The position numbers and the translations under genes were made by a program. Shown here in pieces: positions 1 to 8,734 of a stretch of DNA of 64,000 bases. Below the pieces are notes generated by a model. The model was not told the origin of the DNA, did no database searches, and saw nothing but the letters and a program-made list of their open reading frames with translations. How positions within the stretch are numbered: position 1 is the first letter of the stretch; every line of letters starts with the position of its first letter. Source of the stretch: Caldithrix sp. (GTDB lineage: Bacteria > Zhuqueibacterota > Zhuqueibacteria > Thermofontimicrobiales > Sulfurfontimicrobiaceae); NCBI GenBank assembly GCA_020722815.1, contig DYKB01000005.1, positions 70,270 through 134,269 of the forward strand. The letters run 5' to 3'.

Positions 1-452
1 TTGGAAATACCGGCAATTTTTTCCAGTTTTTCATTTTGTTCGGCGATTAATCGATCCAGGTCTGTTTCTTTTTTACCGAGAATTTTTTCTTTGTCTTTAA
101 CTGTTTTTTCTAAATTTCGTAATTCACGCTCTTTCTTATTCAGCAAATCGACCTTTCGATCCATGTTCAATTCACGACTGGCCAATAATTTTTCTTCGCG
201 CTGGAGCTCATTCCGCCGTTTTTTTATTTCATTTTCAAAATTATGTTGCCGCTTAAGCCACTCATCTTTGGCTTCTAAAATTTTTTCTTTTTTTAAAGTT
301 TCGGCTTCTCTTTCAGCATCTTTAACTATTTTCTCGGCTAACTTTTCAGCATTGGATACTTTGCTCTGTCCGATTCGTTTTCGAAAATACCATCCAACGA
401 GAAAGAATAAAACCGCGCTGAAAAGAATCGCAAATATATAAATAAATTGCAT
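1..452 (-). CDS. rny: Ribonuclease Y, N-terminal part (cut by window edge)
   Basis: The minus strand from 452 is open to the window edge and gives 150 residues. They begin with a single membrane helix (MQFIYIFAILFSAVLFFLVG), followed by a long, strongly charged coiled coil rich in Lys, Glu and Arg. This is the anchor-plus-coiled-coil N-terminus of RNase Y, the membrane-bound endoribonuclease that starts mRNA decay. The KH and HD domains would lie beyond the left edge and cannot be seen. The start is ATG at 450-452 with a GGAGGG ribosome site just upstream. Position after zapA and a 6S-like RNA on the same strand matches the order known from several bacteria. The identification rests on architecture and context only, since the catalytic domain is missing. 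Confidence 0.85.
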   Translation of the reverse strand, partial: MQFIYIFAILFSAVLFFLVGWYFRKRIGQSKVSNAEKLAEKIVKDAEREAETLKKEKILEAKDEWLKRQHNFENEIKKRRNELQREEKLLASRELNMDRKVDLLNKKERELRNLEKTVKDKEKILGKKETDLDRLIAEQNEKLEKIAGIS

Positions 453-482
453 GTTCCCTCCACAAAGGTTTCCAAAATAAAA

Positions 483-620
483 ATCCCTGCTTTTATATAT
501 TATCGTTTATGCCTCCTGGAAAAAACAGACTTTCTCGTCCCCTCGGGAGTAAAATGTCCCGGGAGTCCAAGTATACTTAGCGTTGAAAATCGGCACCAAA
601 TAATATATAAAAGCAGGGAT
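483..620 (-). ncRNA. ssrS: Probable 6S RNA
   Basis: The 224-base gap between zapA and rny holds a rod-like RNA fold. A perfect 21-bp stem closes it (483-503 pairs with 600-620), and a terminal hairpin sits inside (about 542-561, 7 bp with one G-U pair, 8-base loop), separated by partly unpaired flanks. This is the closing stem, central bubble and apical hairpin layout of 6S RNA, which imitates an open promoter and binds the sigma-70 RNA polymerase holoenzyme. On the minus strand the closing stem is followed by a U-rich run, as expected for a 3' end. The zapA neighbour is a classic 6S context. A covariance-model match was not possible, so the family is inferred; exact ends are uncertain by several bases. 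Confidence 0.65.
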
Positions 621-676
621 GAGACATCATCGTCTTGCTTATCGAGGAAAAATGAAATTTTTAATTTAATTGCTTG

Positions 677-982
677 TTAAATTTCATTTGTTTGCTCGCA
701 TACATTTTCTAATAAGTTAATCCACCTTCGAATTTTGTCCTCAAAATCAGTTGTTTCTAATTTTTCAGAATTTATCCGCTCTTTAAATAATTCATCAGCA
801 ATATTTAAAGCTGCCAGAATAGCAACTTTCAGAGTTGAAATTTCAGGTGCAATTTTATTGACTTCTCGCATTTTTTGATCAACATATTCCGCCACCTGCT
901 TAATATATTCTAACTCGGAATCTCCTTTGATGGGATATTCTGTACCATATATTTTGACCTTAAGGACACTATATTCACTCAT
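677..982 (-). CDS. zapA: Cell division protein ZapA
   Basis: 101 residues, the usual ZapA size. The N-terminal beta-strand segment (VKIYGTEYPIKGDSELEYIK) and the following helix with VAEYVDQKMREV are typical of ZapA, which binds FtsZ and bundles protofilaments at the Z-ring. The C-terminal half is a helix that forms the tetramer coiled coil. It lies 95 bases downstream of a ZapB-like coiled-coil gene and just upstream of the 6S RNA and rny, all on the same strand, so a joint transcript is likely. Confidence 0.88.
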   Translation of the reverse strand: MSEYSVLKVKIYGTEYPIKGDSELEYIKQVAEYVDQKMREVNKIAPEISTLKVAILAALNIADELFKERINSEKLETTDFEDKIRRWINLLENVCEQTNEI

Positions 983-1077
983 TGGAATAAAAATAATTAA
1001 TTCAAAAATGAGTATTTATCATAAAAATGATTTTCAACACTAACATCCTCTTGACAGGAGGAGTCCTACATATTTTT

Positions 1078-1353
1078 CTAAAGTTGAAGAAGTTCGAGCT
1101 TTTCTAACATGTTTTCAACACGTTCTCGAATCTGGGCTTCCCTGGCTTTCATCTGAATACATTCTTCCTGTCTTCCCGCCAGTTCTTCATACTTCATTTG
1201 AAGCTCTTTCTGAGCTTGTTCTTTCGTTTTTAATTGCTCTAAGAGTTTTTGATTAATTGATTTTACTTCCTGATTTTCTGATCGAAGCTGTTCGATTAAC
1301 TTTAAAATTTTATTTATCTTATCGTCAAGGATATCAACCAATTGATAATCCAT
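1078..1353 (-). CDS. ZapB-like coiled-coil cell division protein
   Basis: 91 residues that are almost entirely one heptad-rich coiled coil with many Glu, Gln, Lys and Leu residues and no enzyme motif. The size, composition and place directly before zapA fit a ZapB-type division factor, which in other bacteria links ZapA and the Z-ring to the nucleoid. Coiled coils match many families by chance, so the call leans on the neighbouring zapA. It ends with LEKLELLQL, and no membrane segment or signal peptide is visible. Confidence 0.6.
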   Translation of the reverse strand: MDYQLVDILDDKINKILKLIEQLRSENQEVKSINQKLLEQLKTKEQAQKELQMKYEELAGRQEECIQMKAREAQIRERVENMLEKLELLQL

Positions 1354-1537
1354 TCGAAAACTCCCTACGCTTATTCTCTTCGACCATAAAAAATTTCAAG
1401 AATTCTAATACTAGTAAAATTAAAAAATAACAAAATCACATTTATTAAATTAAATTATCAAACCACATCAGTACAGCGTAACAATGAATGCAATTTCCAT
1501 AAAATTATCGTTTTAAATTTTGTTATATAAAAAAAAT

Positions 1538-1600
1538 CTAAAAACAAAAAAGGCAAAGCCTTCATTCAAGTATAATTAGTGAATCCTTGTCAGCTTTGCC
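1538..1600 (-). terminator. Rho-independent terminator after rplT
   Basis: On the minus strand GGCAAAGC (1593-1600) pairs with GCTTTGCC (1552-1559). An inner stem, ATTCA with TGAAT, extends the hairpin, and TTTTTTGTTTTTA follows directly. It lies about 80 bases after the rplT stop and would end the thrS-infC-rpmI-rplT transcript. The rest of the 1354-1679 gap is AT-rich with no other structure seen. Confidence 0.8.
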
Positions 1601-1679
1601 CCATTTTATCGTCTCAATTTTTAATATTTAATATTAAATTTTAAGCTAAAAAGAAAAATTCATGATAAACATCAAAAAA

Positions 1680-2027
1680 TTAATTGCCAACTTTTTGAAC
1701 CAGTACTTTGAATGATTCAAAATCGGAAACCGCCATTTCGGCCAATATTTTTCGATTTATAAGAATATTATTCTCTTTTAGTGCATTCATTAAGCGGGAA
1801 TATGACATTCCACCAAGATGGGCCGCGGCATTAATTCGGGCGATCCATAGTCTTCTGTATTCGCGTTTTTTCGCTCGGCGATCACGATAAGAATATTGTA
1901 ATCCCTTTTCAACGGCTTCATTGGCCGTTCGAAACAGGTTCTTTTTACCACCAAAGTAACCTTTAGCCATTCGAATTAATTTACGACGCCTTCGATGTGA
2001 AGGGACATTTTGAGTTGATCTAGGCAT
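1680..2027 (-). CDS. rplT: 50S ribosomal protein L20
   Basis: 115 residues, the normal L20 length. It starts MPRSTQNVPSHRRRRKLIRM and contains the conserved GYFGGKKNLFRTANEAV and YRDRRAKKREYRRLWI segments. L20 binds 23S rRNA early in large-subunit assembly and, in some bacteria, represses its own operon at the mRNA level. It is the last gene of the thrS-infC-rpmI-rplT series and is followed by a terminator. Confidence 0.97.
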   Translation of the reverse strand: MPRSTQNVPSHRRRRKLIRMAKGYFGGKKNLFRTANEAVEKGLQYSYRDRRAKKREYRRLWIARINAAAHLGGMSYSRLMNALKENNILINRKILAEMAVSDFESFKVLVQKVGN

Positions 2028-2087
2028 TAAACCTCCGTATTATCTATCTTAAAAATCAGTGTATTTTGTCTCTCAGTATAAATAAAA

Positions 2088-2288
2088 TTATTTAGCATAA
2101 GGTAAAATGGTTTTTACCTTTCTGGTATTAGTTTTATCCACGACGGCGGATTGTGTTAAATTGCGTTTCTGCTTTGAACTTTTTCCGTTCAGGCAATGAC
2201 TGGCATAAGCTTTATTGCGTTTCAGCTTGCCCGTGCCTGTTAATTTGAATCGTTTGGCAGCACCCCGGTGCGATTTCATCTTTGGCAT
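2088..2288 (-). CDS. rpmI: 50S ribosomal protein L35
   Basis: 66 residues from the ATG at 2286-2288: [20 protein letters not shown] is the conserved L35 start. An in-frame ATG ten codons further upstream exists, but a GAGGG site stands seven bases before the chosen start and the family begins there. The C-terminus has the typical [10 protein letters not shown]. It lies between infC and rplT as in most bacteria. Confidence 0.95.
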   Translation of the reverse strand: MPKMKSHRGAAKRFKLTGTGKLKRNKAYASHCLNGKSSKQKRNLTQSAVVDKTNTRKVKTILPYAK

Positions 2289-2321
2289 TTGAATACCCTC
2301 TTCATTTTTTGTTATCAAAAT

Positions 2322-2831
2322 TTATTTTTTTGTCATCAGTAAAATCATATTCCGACCCTCAACCTGAGCCGGCCGTTCTACCTTGGCAACATCGGAAAGG
2401 TCTTTTTCAATTTTACCGAGCAATTCCTTTCCAAATTCCAGATGTTTTAATTCTCGGCCCCGAAAGATGACCGTTATCTTGACTTTATCGCCATCTTCCA
2501 GAAATTTACGGGCATGTTTTATTTTAAAATCGTAATCGTGTCCTTCAATCTTTGGCCGTAGACGTATCTCTTTGAGTTGAATCGTCTGCTGTTTTTTCCG
2601 AACACTTTTCTCTTTTTTACTTAATTCATATTTATATTTACCATAATCCATTATTTTACAAACAGGCGGATTGGTTTTGCCGGATACTTCAACTAAATCC
2701 ATGCCGGCTTGAATCGCCATATCCAGCGCTCGTTGAATTGATATAACCCCAACCTGTTGTCCATCATGGGTTATGACACGAACCTGGGGAGTTTTAATTT
2801 GTTCATTAACGCGTATCTGTTCTTTTTTAAT
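2322..2831 (-). CDS. infC: Translation initiation factor IF-3, AUU start
   Basis: IF-3 binds the 30S subunit and checks initiator tRNA and start-codon pairing. The first in-frame ATG (2718-2720) would leave only 132 residues and cut off the conserved N-terminal domain. The frame stays open upstream through the family hallmark VNEQIKTPQVRVITHDGQQV to ATT at 2829-2831. An AGGAGG site stands eight bases before that ATT, and an in-frame TAG (2844-2846) lies just beyond, with no ATG, GTG or TTG between them. The protein is then 169 residues, the normal length. An AUU start is the known basis of IF-3 self-control in E. coli, and the same device probably acts here. The C-terminal domain contains KHARKFLEDGDKVKITVIF and is intact. 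Confidence 0.93.
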   Translation of the reverse strand: MKKEQIRVNEQIKTPQVRVITHDGQQVGVISIQRALDMAIQAGMDLVEVSGKTNPPVCKIMDYGKYKYELSKKEKSVRKKQQTIQLKEIRLRPKIEGHDYDFKIKHARKFLEDGDKVKITVIFRGRELKHLEFGKELLGKIEKDLSDVAKVERPAQVEGRNMILLMTKK

Positions 2832-2964
2832 TGTTAAGTCCTCCTAACGCTTTAAGTTTAGGAATTGATGAATTAATACGATACAGGAAATAAGACAAAT
2901 GCATCTATGTATTTAAAGTTATAAATCGTTAGCATTGATAATGCTCATTATCAATTGTCCCGAT

Positions 2965-4899
2965 TTATTTTCGAGTCGTATTTTCAGTATTCAACATCGA
3001 AATAAAATCTGTGAGCGCCGAAACACCGAGATCAATTTTGCCACGTTTTCGAACCGCTACATTGCCCTGTTCCAATTCTTTATCACCTAAAACCAGCATA
3101 TATGGAATTTTGTGCGTCTCAGCATCCCGAATTTTATAGCCAATCTTTTCATTTCGATCATCTATCTTCGTTCGGAATCCAGCATCGACTAAAGCTTGAT
3201 TAATTTGCTGCGCGTATTTATGTTGTCTATCGGTAATGGGTAATACCGACACCTGAACTGGGGCAATCCAGAGCGGAAAAGCCCCGGCAAAGTGTTCAAT
3301 TAATACCCCAAAAAATCGTTCCAACGAACCCAGTAATGCCCGATGCACCATAATTGGCCGATGTTCCTGACCATCAATACCTTTATAATTTAAATCAAAT
3401 CGTTCTGGCAGATTAAAATCGACCTGAATGGTGGAACACTGCCAGGCACGTCCCAGCACGTCTTTAATTTTAATATCAATCTTTGGCCCATAGAAAACAC
3501 CTTCGCCCGGATCAATTTTGAAGGCAACCTGCTTTTTCTCCAACGATTTTCGCAAAACCGTGGTGGCCAATTCCCAATTCTCCAGGCTTCCAACATACTT
3601 TTCAGGTCGTGTGGATAGATAAACATCAAAATTTTCAAATCCAAAGGAACGTAACATAAAAAATGTAAAATCCAGCAACCGGAGAACTTCTTGTTCCAGT
3701 TGATCTTCACGACAAAAAATATGGGCATCATCCTGCGTAAAACCACGTACCCGCATCAATCCGTGTAGCACGCCGGAGCGTTCATAACGATAGACGGTCC
3801 CGAGTTCAGCCCAGCGAATGGGTAAATCCCGATAACTTCGGGTATGTGCTTTATAAATCATGAGATGAAATGGACAATTCATTGGCTTAATCTGATATTC
3901 CATTTCATCAATCATCATGGGTGAATACATATTTTCCCGATAGAAATCGAGGTGGCCACTGGTACCCCACAGATTGAGCCGTGCGATATGAGGGGTAAAA
4001 AGCAATTCATAACCATTTTTTAAATGCTCATCGCGCCAGAAGTCTTCGATGATTTTGCGCATGATGGCACCTTTTGGCTGCCACAAAATCAAACCCGGGC
4101 CAATTTCGTCGGTGATATGAAATAATTCCAATTCGCGACCCAGCTTGCGATGATCACGCCGCTTCGCTTCTTCCAGACGATTTAAATGCTCATCCAGTTG
4201 CGCTTTTTCAGGATAGGCAACCCCGTAAATGCGTTGAAGCATAGCATTTTTTTCATCACCACGCCAGTAGGCGCCGCTGGTGCTTAATAATTTAAAATTT
4301 TTTATATATCTGGTGGATGGTACATGCGGTCCGGAACATAAATCGATAAAATTTCCTTCCCGATAGATACTCACACCATCCTTAAGTTCCTGCAATAACT
4401 CTAACTTATATGTTTCATTCCGTTTTTGAAAAAGCTCGATAGCGGCGGTTTGTGAAAGTTCTTCCCGCACAAAGGGCATATCGCTTTTTGTGATTTCAGC
4501 CATTCGCACTTCAATTTTTTCCAGATCTTCCGGCGTAAATGGATTTTTCACCTCAATGTCATAGTAGAAACCATCGTCAATCGCCGGACCGATACCAAAC
4601 TTTGCCGCTGGAAACAGGTCCTTTACCGCATGCGCCATGATATGAGAAGCACTATGCCAATAAACTGACATTCCCACAGGCTGATCCAGCAACACAAATT
4701 CAATTTTTGCATCATCCTGAATTGATGTCGATAAATCGACAAGCCGATCATTCAATTTTAAAGCAATAGCCAGTTTGCGAATTTTTTGAGGCACTTCCTG
4801 TAATATTTCAGCACCTCTTACACCTTTTGCGAATAGCCTGGCTGAACCATCCGGAAATGTAATTTTAACTTGCTCCACTTTAACTCTCTTCCCTGTCAA
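2965..4899 (-). CDS. thrS: Threonine-tRNA ligase
   Basis: 644 residues, the full length for bacterial ThrRS. Order of domains: TGS (about 10-70), editing domain with H82xxxH86 and the CSGPHVPS segment (to about 250), class II catalytic core (about 260-540) with motif 2 around YRYERSGVLHGLMRVRGFTQ and the zinc-binding Cys in MNCPFHL, then the C-terminal anticodon-binding domain. It charges tRNA-Thr and removes mischarged serine. It lies upstream of infC as in many bacteria and downstream of two tRNA-Val genes. The 133-base gap to infC holds a 10-bp palindromic hairpin (2934-2955) without a U-run. Confidence 0.97.
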   Translation of the reverse strand: MTGKRVKVEQVKITFPDGSARLFAKGVRGAEILQEVPQKIRKLAIALKLNDRLVDLSTSIQDDAKIEFVLLDQPVGMSVYWHSASHIMAHAVKDLFPAAKFGIGPAIDDGFYYDIEVKNPFTPEDLEKIEVRMAEITKSDMPFVREELSQTAAIELFQKRNETYKLELLQELKDGVSIYREGNFIDLCSGPHVPSTRYIKNFKLLSTSGAYWRGDEKNAMLQRIYGVAYPEKAQLDEHLNRLEEAKRRDHRKLGRELELFHITDEIGPGLILWQPKGAIMRKIIEDFWRDEHLKNGYELLFTPHIARLNLWGTSGHLDFYRENMYSPMMIDEMEYQIKPMNCPFHLMIYKAHTRSYRDLPIRWAELGTVYRYERSGVLHGLMRVRGFTQDDAHIFCREDQLEQEVLRLLDFTFFMLRSFGFENFDVYLSTRPEKYVGSLENWELATTVLRKSLEKKQVAFKIDPGEGVFYGPKIDIKIKDVLGRAWQCSTIQVDFNLPERFDLNYKGIDGQEHRPIMVHRALLGSLERFFGVLIEHFAGAFPLWIAPVQVSVLPITDRQHKYAQQINQALVDAGFRTKIDDRNEKIGYKIRDAETHKIPYMLVLGDKELEQGNVAVRKRGKIDLGVSALTDFISMLNTENTTRK

Positions 4900-4975
4900 A
4901 TTCTGAAACAGAAAAATTATCCGATAATAATCGTTTGAATTATTTTTCGATTCGATTGTTCATGAATCCACATCG

Positions 4976-5049
4976 TGGGCGGTACTGGAATTGAACCAGT
5001 GACCTCTTGCATGTCAAGCAAGCACTCTAACCAACTGAGCTAACCGCCC
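4976..5049 (-). tRNA. tRNA-Val (GAC), copy 1
   Basis: 74 bases fold into a cloverleaf: acceptor GGGCGGT with ACCGCCC, D-arm GCTC..GAGT, anticodon stem CTTGC/GCAAG with loop TTGACAT, and T-arm CTGG TTCAATT CCAG. The anticodon GAC reads GUC and GUU valine codons. The discriminator is A and no CCA is encoded. The sequence is identical to the second copy about 100 bases away. Confidence 0.95.
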
Positions 5050-5147
5050 GAAAATTTTTTGAATTTATTTTATAAAATTTCACCCTATTCGTCATTTTCA
5101 GCAACCAGAAATGTTTTGGCTGAAGCTGCTACCTTAACCGCATTTTG

Positions 5148-5221
5148 TGGGCGGTACTGGAATTGAACCAGTGACCTCTTGCATGTCAAGCAAGCACTCT
5201 AACCAACTGAGCTAACCGCCC
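5148..5221 (-). tRNA. tRNA-Val (GAC), copy 2
   Basis: Identical in all 74 bases to the copy at 4976-5049: same cloverleaf, anticodon GAC and lack of an encoded CCA. The two stand in tandem, 98 bases apart, upstream of thrS on the same strand. The spacers differ, so this is an older duplication or a pair kept identical by conversion. Confidence 0.95.
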
Positions 5222-5251
5222 AAAAGCGATTTATTTATTTTAAATGAAATC

Positions 5252-5286
5252 AAAAAAAAAGCGCCCCAATTAATTCTGGAGACGCC
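5252..5286 (-). terminator. Rho-independent terminator upstream of the tRNA-Val pair
   Basis: On the minus strand GCG-T-CTCC (bulged) pairs with GGGGCGC across the loop AGAATTAATT, followed by nine T. It would end transcripts arriving from higher coordinates before the tRNA genes. The nearest upstream minus-strand gene ends at 5795, about 500 bases away. The 5290-5520 stretch between shows no recognisable gene or RNA. Confidence 0.65.
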
Positions 5287-5521
5287 TCATACATTAACTT
5301 CATTATCGATTACATAAAAAGTTGTTTTTCTCCATCAATTGTTGGCGGTATTTAACTAGCTATACAGAAGCGTCCTGGCACTACAAATTCCACCTATCCA
5401 TTACCGACCGAAAGCCGAAAACCATAATTCAGGGCTAACGAAATCTCCATACCACCGACATCTAAATCAATTCAACACGGCATTCTTTTAATTAGTGTTT
5501 GTTCGCAAACGCATCCGGTAC

Positions 5522-5626
5522 TGTCATTGCGAGGAGCGTTTGGTGCGACGAAGCAATCTCCGCTGTTTAACGATGGGATTGCGAGCCTATAAAACAGGCT
5601 TCGGCAAAAAACGCCTCGCAATGACA
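5522..5626. repeat. Foldback (MITE/REP-like) intergenic repeat
   Basis: Perfect 13-base inverted ends, TGTCATTGCGAGG (5522-5534) and CCTCGCAATGACA (5614-5626), enclose 79 bases that also pair internally (GAAGCAATCTC with GGGATTGCGAGC; AGCCT with AGGCT). The TCATTGCGAGG...GACGAAGCAATCTC type is a dispersed intergenic repeat seen in many unrelated bacterial genomes. It carries no open frame. Confidence 0.7.
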
Positions 5627-5794
5627 GGTCGTGGTATTTTCGGACCGACTCTAATTATTGAACCCTGAATATAAGTTAAACCAATATCGGAGTATAAGTT
5701 ACATAAATTTTGAGTAAAATGCAAGAAAAAAATAAGAAATTTTATAAAATATTTCACTTTTCTAAGCTTATCAGGATCACTGATTTTCCGTCGA

Positions 5795-7366
5795 CTAAAA
5801 GCGGCCGGTATATTTTCCCCATAAAAAATCACCCAGGTTCCACCACTCTTTGCGGAGCCGCTCGCCCCAATTCATGGTATATTCTGTCAGCATCTGGATT
5901 GCTTTTGAAGGATTATCACGATAAATTTTTACGGCATCCATTTCAATTAAACGGGTTTTTGCAAAAATTTCATACATTAATGGTGTACGAACCGAATCAA
6001 TATCCTGCCGCATGTCTCCCCACCGTTGCGCGGTCAAATCCGCCAAACGATTATAGGCCCACCATGCACAATTTTGATTATATCCCGAACGGCCACTTAT
6101 TTTATAAGCTGCCGGAAATTCATTGGTTCCATTAAATATTGGTAAAAAGATCGTCATCGCGGGATTATCATATCCGTGCCACACCAGCCCTCCAATAGGA
6201 TCCGGCAACCAATCACGAATCTGGCTGACGATTGAATAATTGCAATAATATCGCGCAATGCACCTCTCCCCCATTTTGCCCCAGCCACCATTCACTTTAA
6301 AAAGTGGCATCATGTCATAATCCATAAAAGGATTTGCATACGGACTTTTTACGCTCTTGCCATCTTTATCCACGACCAGAATATTCTTCGTGATATCAAA
6401 ATCAGTTCCTTCAAATGTATCCCGAAAAATTTTCATCATCTGTTCCACCGTGACGAGACTATCTGGTTTCACAGAAAATGGAAAATCGGAACCATTGGGA
6501 TCAAGTTTTAATGATGGGGCTAAAATATCAAAAACACGCCATTCGCGACGACGGGTGGACAGGGTAATTCGGCTCTCTCGTCCATAGATATAGGCAAATC
6601 GAAATGGTATGCCGGATTTAGCTGACCACAGGCCATATTTTTCGGCTACTTCATAAATATTTTTAGAAAACATAAAATCGGGATTCTTCGGCTCAATTTC
6701 CAAAATCCGGCTGCCATTAGCGGCAACAGAAATGTGATCAGGTGGTACTTGACGAGCAGCCCATACAGCACCAATTTGATCCTGCCCGCAACCAATTATT
6801 TCCAAAAACCAGACTTCCTTCTTGTCAGCAATTGCCAAAACTTCTCCAGCATCGTTATAGCCATATTGTCGGGTTAATTCATCGATGACGCGAATTGCTT
6901 CACGTGCCGTTTTAGCCCGTTCCATAATCATACGGCAGAGTTCTTCGCAGGTAAACAGGGCATTTTTATTGCGTAATGTGTCCGGGCCGCCAAAAGTGGT
7001 TTCCGTAACGGTCAATTGCCATTCATTCATTGCGGGATAAGCGGTGTTCAGATAACTATATGTTTCCGCCACTTGGGGAATTTCACCCACCGGTTTGAGC
7101 GCAGAAAGATCAGAAGCACTGACTGTTCGTTTCGTATTGGCATAAATTGTACATTTGCTACCGGCGGGATAGCGCTGATGGGGAATTCGATTCATCCAGG
7201 TTCGGGTCGTACGACTGTCACTCACATTGCAGTTTAAAATCGAACCATCGTTCGTTGCCTTTTTGCCAGCCGTCATGATGGTACAGGCACAACTATTTGA
7301 TTTTATTTGAATTATAAAAAACATGAAAATCAGAATAAAATAAAATTTTTTCCAGGTTAACAACAT
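5795..7366 (-). CDS. C69-family dipeptidase, secreted
   Basis: 523 residues. A signal peptide (residues 1-25, hydrophobic FILIFMFFIIQI) precedes CACTIMTAGKKATNDGSIL, the C69/PepD start in which the Cys of the C-T-I segment (C28) becomes the N-terminal nucleophile after processing. Downstream the family pattern of an Ntn-hydrolase is kept (DKKEVWFLEIIGCGQ; YRDNPSKAIQMLTEYT near the end). It probably trims peptides in the periplasm or outside the cell. It is followed 18 bases later, on the same strand, by no gene but preceded by the GDPD gene, so the two may share a transcript. Confidence 0.88.
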   Translation of the reverse strand: MLLTWKKFYFILIFMFFIIQIKSNSCACTIMTAGKKATNDGSILNCNVSDSRTTRTWMNRIPHQRYPAGSKCTIYANTKRTVSASDLSALKPVGEIPQVAETYSYLNTAYPAMNEWQLTVTETTFGGPDTLRNKNALFTCEELCRMIMERAKTAREAIRVIDELTRQYGYNDAGEVLAIADKKEVWFLEIIGCGQDQIGAVWAARQVPPDHISVAANGSRILEIEPKNPDFMFSKNIYEVAEKYGLWSAKSGIPFRFAYIYGRESRITLSTRRREWRVFDILAPSLKLDPNGSDFPFSVKPDSLVTVEQMMKIFRDTFEGTDFDITKNILVVDKDGKSVKSPYANPFMDYDMMPLFKVNGGWGKMGERCIARYYCNYSIVSQIRDWLPDPIGGLVWHGYDNPAMTIFLPIFNGTNEFPAAYKISGRSGYNQNCAWWAYNRLADLTAQRWGDMRQDIDSVRTPLMYEIFAKTRLIEMDAVKIYRDNPSKAIQMLTEYTMNWGERLRKEWWNLGDFLWGKYTGRF

Positions 7367-7384
7367 TTTTCCCTCCCAAAATTC

Positions 7385-8224
7385 TTAATGCTTTTTTTGC
7401 CAATTTCGATAGGTCTGCACGAGTAAGGCGGGTTCATCCGACATGATTCCATCTGCACCAGCTTCAAATAATCGCACCATTTCCTGTGGATCATTAATTG
7501 TCCAATAATGAATATAAATATTTTTTTTATGGGTTTGCTGAATAAATCGCACAGTGGTGAGATCGAACATTTTATATCGCGTTGGAATTTGAAATGCATC
7601 CATTGGCGGGATTAATGGTAATGAAAAACCGAGCTGATGACTTAGCCCCCAGTACCACATTTCATGTTTGGCGGCACTGGTGGCAACCTTACCCTGAGAA
7701 ATTTTTCGAAAATATTTGATAATATTGGAATAAAACGAGCCGACTAAAACCTGTTCAGACAAATTTTTCCGTTGAATAATATTCCACAAAAGATCGGCAG
7801 CCTGAAATTCCTGGTCTTTAATATCAATATTAAATTTCATTTTCGGGAATGTTTCAAACAATGCTTCAATCGTTGGAATTGAGATTGGCCGAGTTCGGTA
7901 TGGAAACTCATTCGCCCTTTGGAAATTAAACCCAACATTTAATTTTTGAATTTCATTCATTGAAATTTGCCGGACTGAACCTGCCTGTCCAACCATTCTC
8001 TCCAGCGTTTCATCATGAAATAAAACCAACTGATTATCAATTGTTAATCGGACATCAGTTTCAAGCACATCCACGCCATTTTCAATAGCCAAATTAAAGG
8101 CAGGAATCGTATTTTCGGGGAAAATACGATTGGCACCGCGATGTGAAAAGAGAAGCGGCCGCTTCTCGAAGAATTTTTTCATTTTGCCGGCAATTACCCT
8201 TCTTTTAACGAATATCGCATTCAA
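7385..8224 (-). CDS. Glycerophosphodiester phosphodiesterase
   Basis: 279 residues with the GDPD TIM-barrel marks: HRGANRIFPENT (His and Glu near the N-terminus), DVLETDVRLTIDNQLVLFHD (Glu, Asp, His for the metal and catalysis), and WTINDPQEMVRLFEAGADGI near the end. It splits glycerophosphodiesters into glycerol-3-phosphate and an alcohol. No signal peptide is seen, so it is likely cytosolic (UgpQ-like). An alternative ATG at 8180-8182 (residue 15) starts directly before the conserved domain; neither start has a well-spaced ribosome site. Confidence 0.9.
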   Translation of the reverse strand: MNAIFVKRRVIAGKMKKFFEKRPLLFSHRGANRIFPENTIPAFNLAIENGVDVLETDVRLTIDNQLVLFHDETLERMVGQAGSVRQISMNEIQKLNVGFNFQRANEFPYRTRPISIPTIEALFETFPKMKFNIDIKDQEFQAADLLWNIIQRKNLSEQVLVGSFYSNIIKYFRKISQGKVATSAAKHEMWYWGLSHQLGFSLPLIPPMDAFQIPTRYKMFDLTTVRFIQQTHKKNIYIHYWTINDPQEMVRLFEAGADGIMSDEPALLVQTYRNWQKKH

Positions 8225-8734
8225 ATACTATCCGAAATCATCTCTATCACTGATATGAAGTCAACTTTTTCTTAATATAATTATCTCCCACTTTATTTTC
8301 AAGAAAAATCTCTGACTGACAAGTATGAATTGAAAAATTCTACATAATATTTCCTGACTTGAAAAATTCTTCGCCACGAAGACACAAAGGCACGAAGAAA
8401 AATAAAAAATTTTTCATACAACATTTAATGCTATAATTTTGAATTACTTATCGCAGTAATGCGGTGATGAAAATTTGTCATATTTTTTCCAGATTTTAGA
8501 AAAAAAGAAGCAACATCAAACTAAAATATATCATAATCGGTAACGTATTGTTTTCTTTGGGTTTTCGTGCCTTCAAGGCAAAATTTATGAATAATCCAGG
8601 CGAAAAAATAGCTTGAAAAAGTTTGAATAATTTCCTAATTTTAATTTTATTGGTTCGCGATTATTTTTAAAATCAATTGATACCAAAACAGCATCTCGTT
8701 CAGGCGCCAGCATCTTGTTAGAAAGGAACCGAAT
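8225..8734. other. 510-bp intergenic region with inverted short phrases
   Basis: No gene is visible between the divergent GDPD and GH38 genes. The phrase CCACGAAGACACAAAGGCAC (about 8373-8392) is a commonly dispersed intergenic sequence, and a partly inverted relative (TTTTCGTGCCTTCAAGGC) lies at 8562-8579. The remainder is AT-rich and should contain the promoters of both flanking genes, none of which I could assign. Confidence 0.4.

Noticed and set aside
1..441. Plus-strand open frame at the left edge
   Set aside because: It is the antisense of rny, whose minus-strand frame has a signal-anchor, coiled coil and ribosome site.
2934..2955. Perfect 10-bp palindromic hairpin between thrS and infC
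   Set aside because: No U-run and no alternative fold seen, so neither terminator nor attenuator can be supported.
5420..5480. Short minus-strand segment reading like the last strand of an outer-membrane protein
   Set aside because: Only about 23 codons between two stops (GGMEISLALNYGFRLSVGNG); too short to separate from chance.
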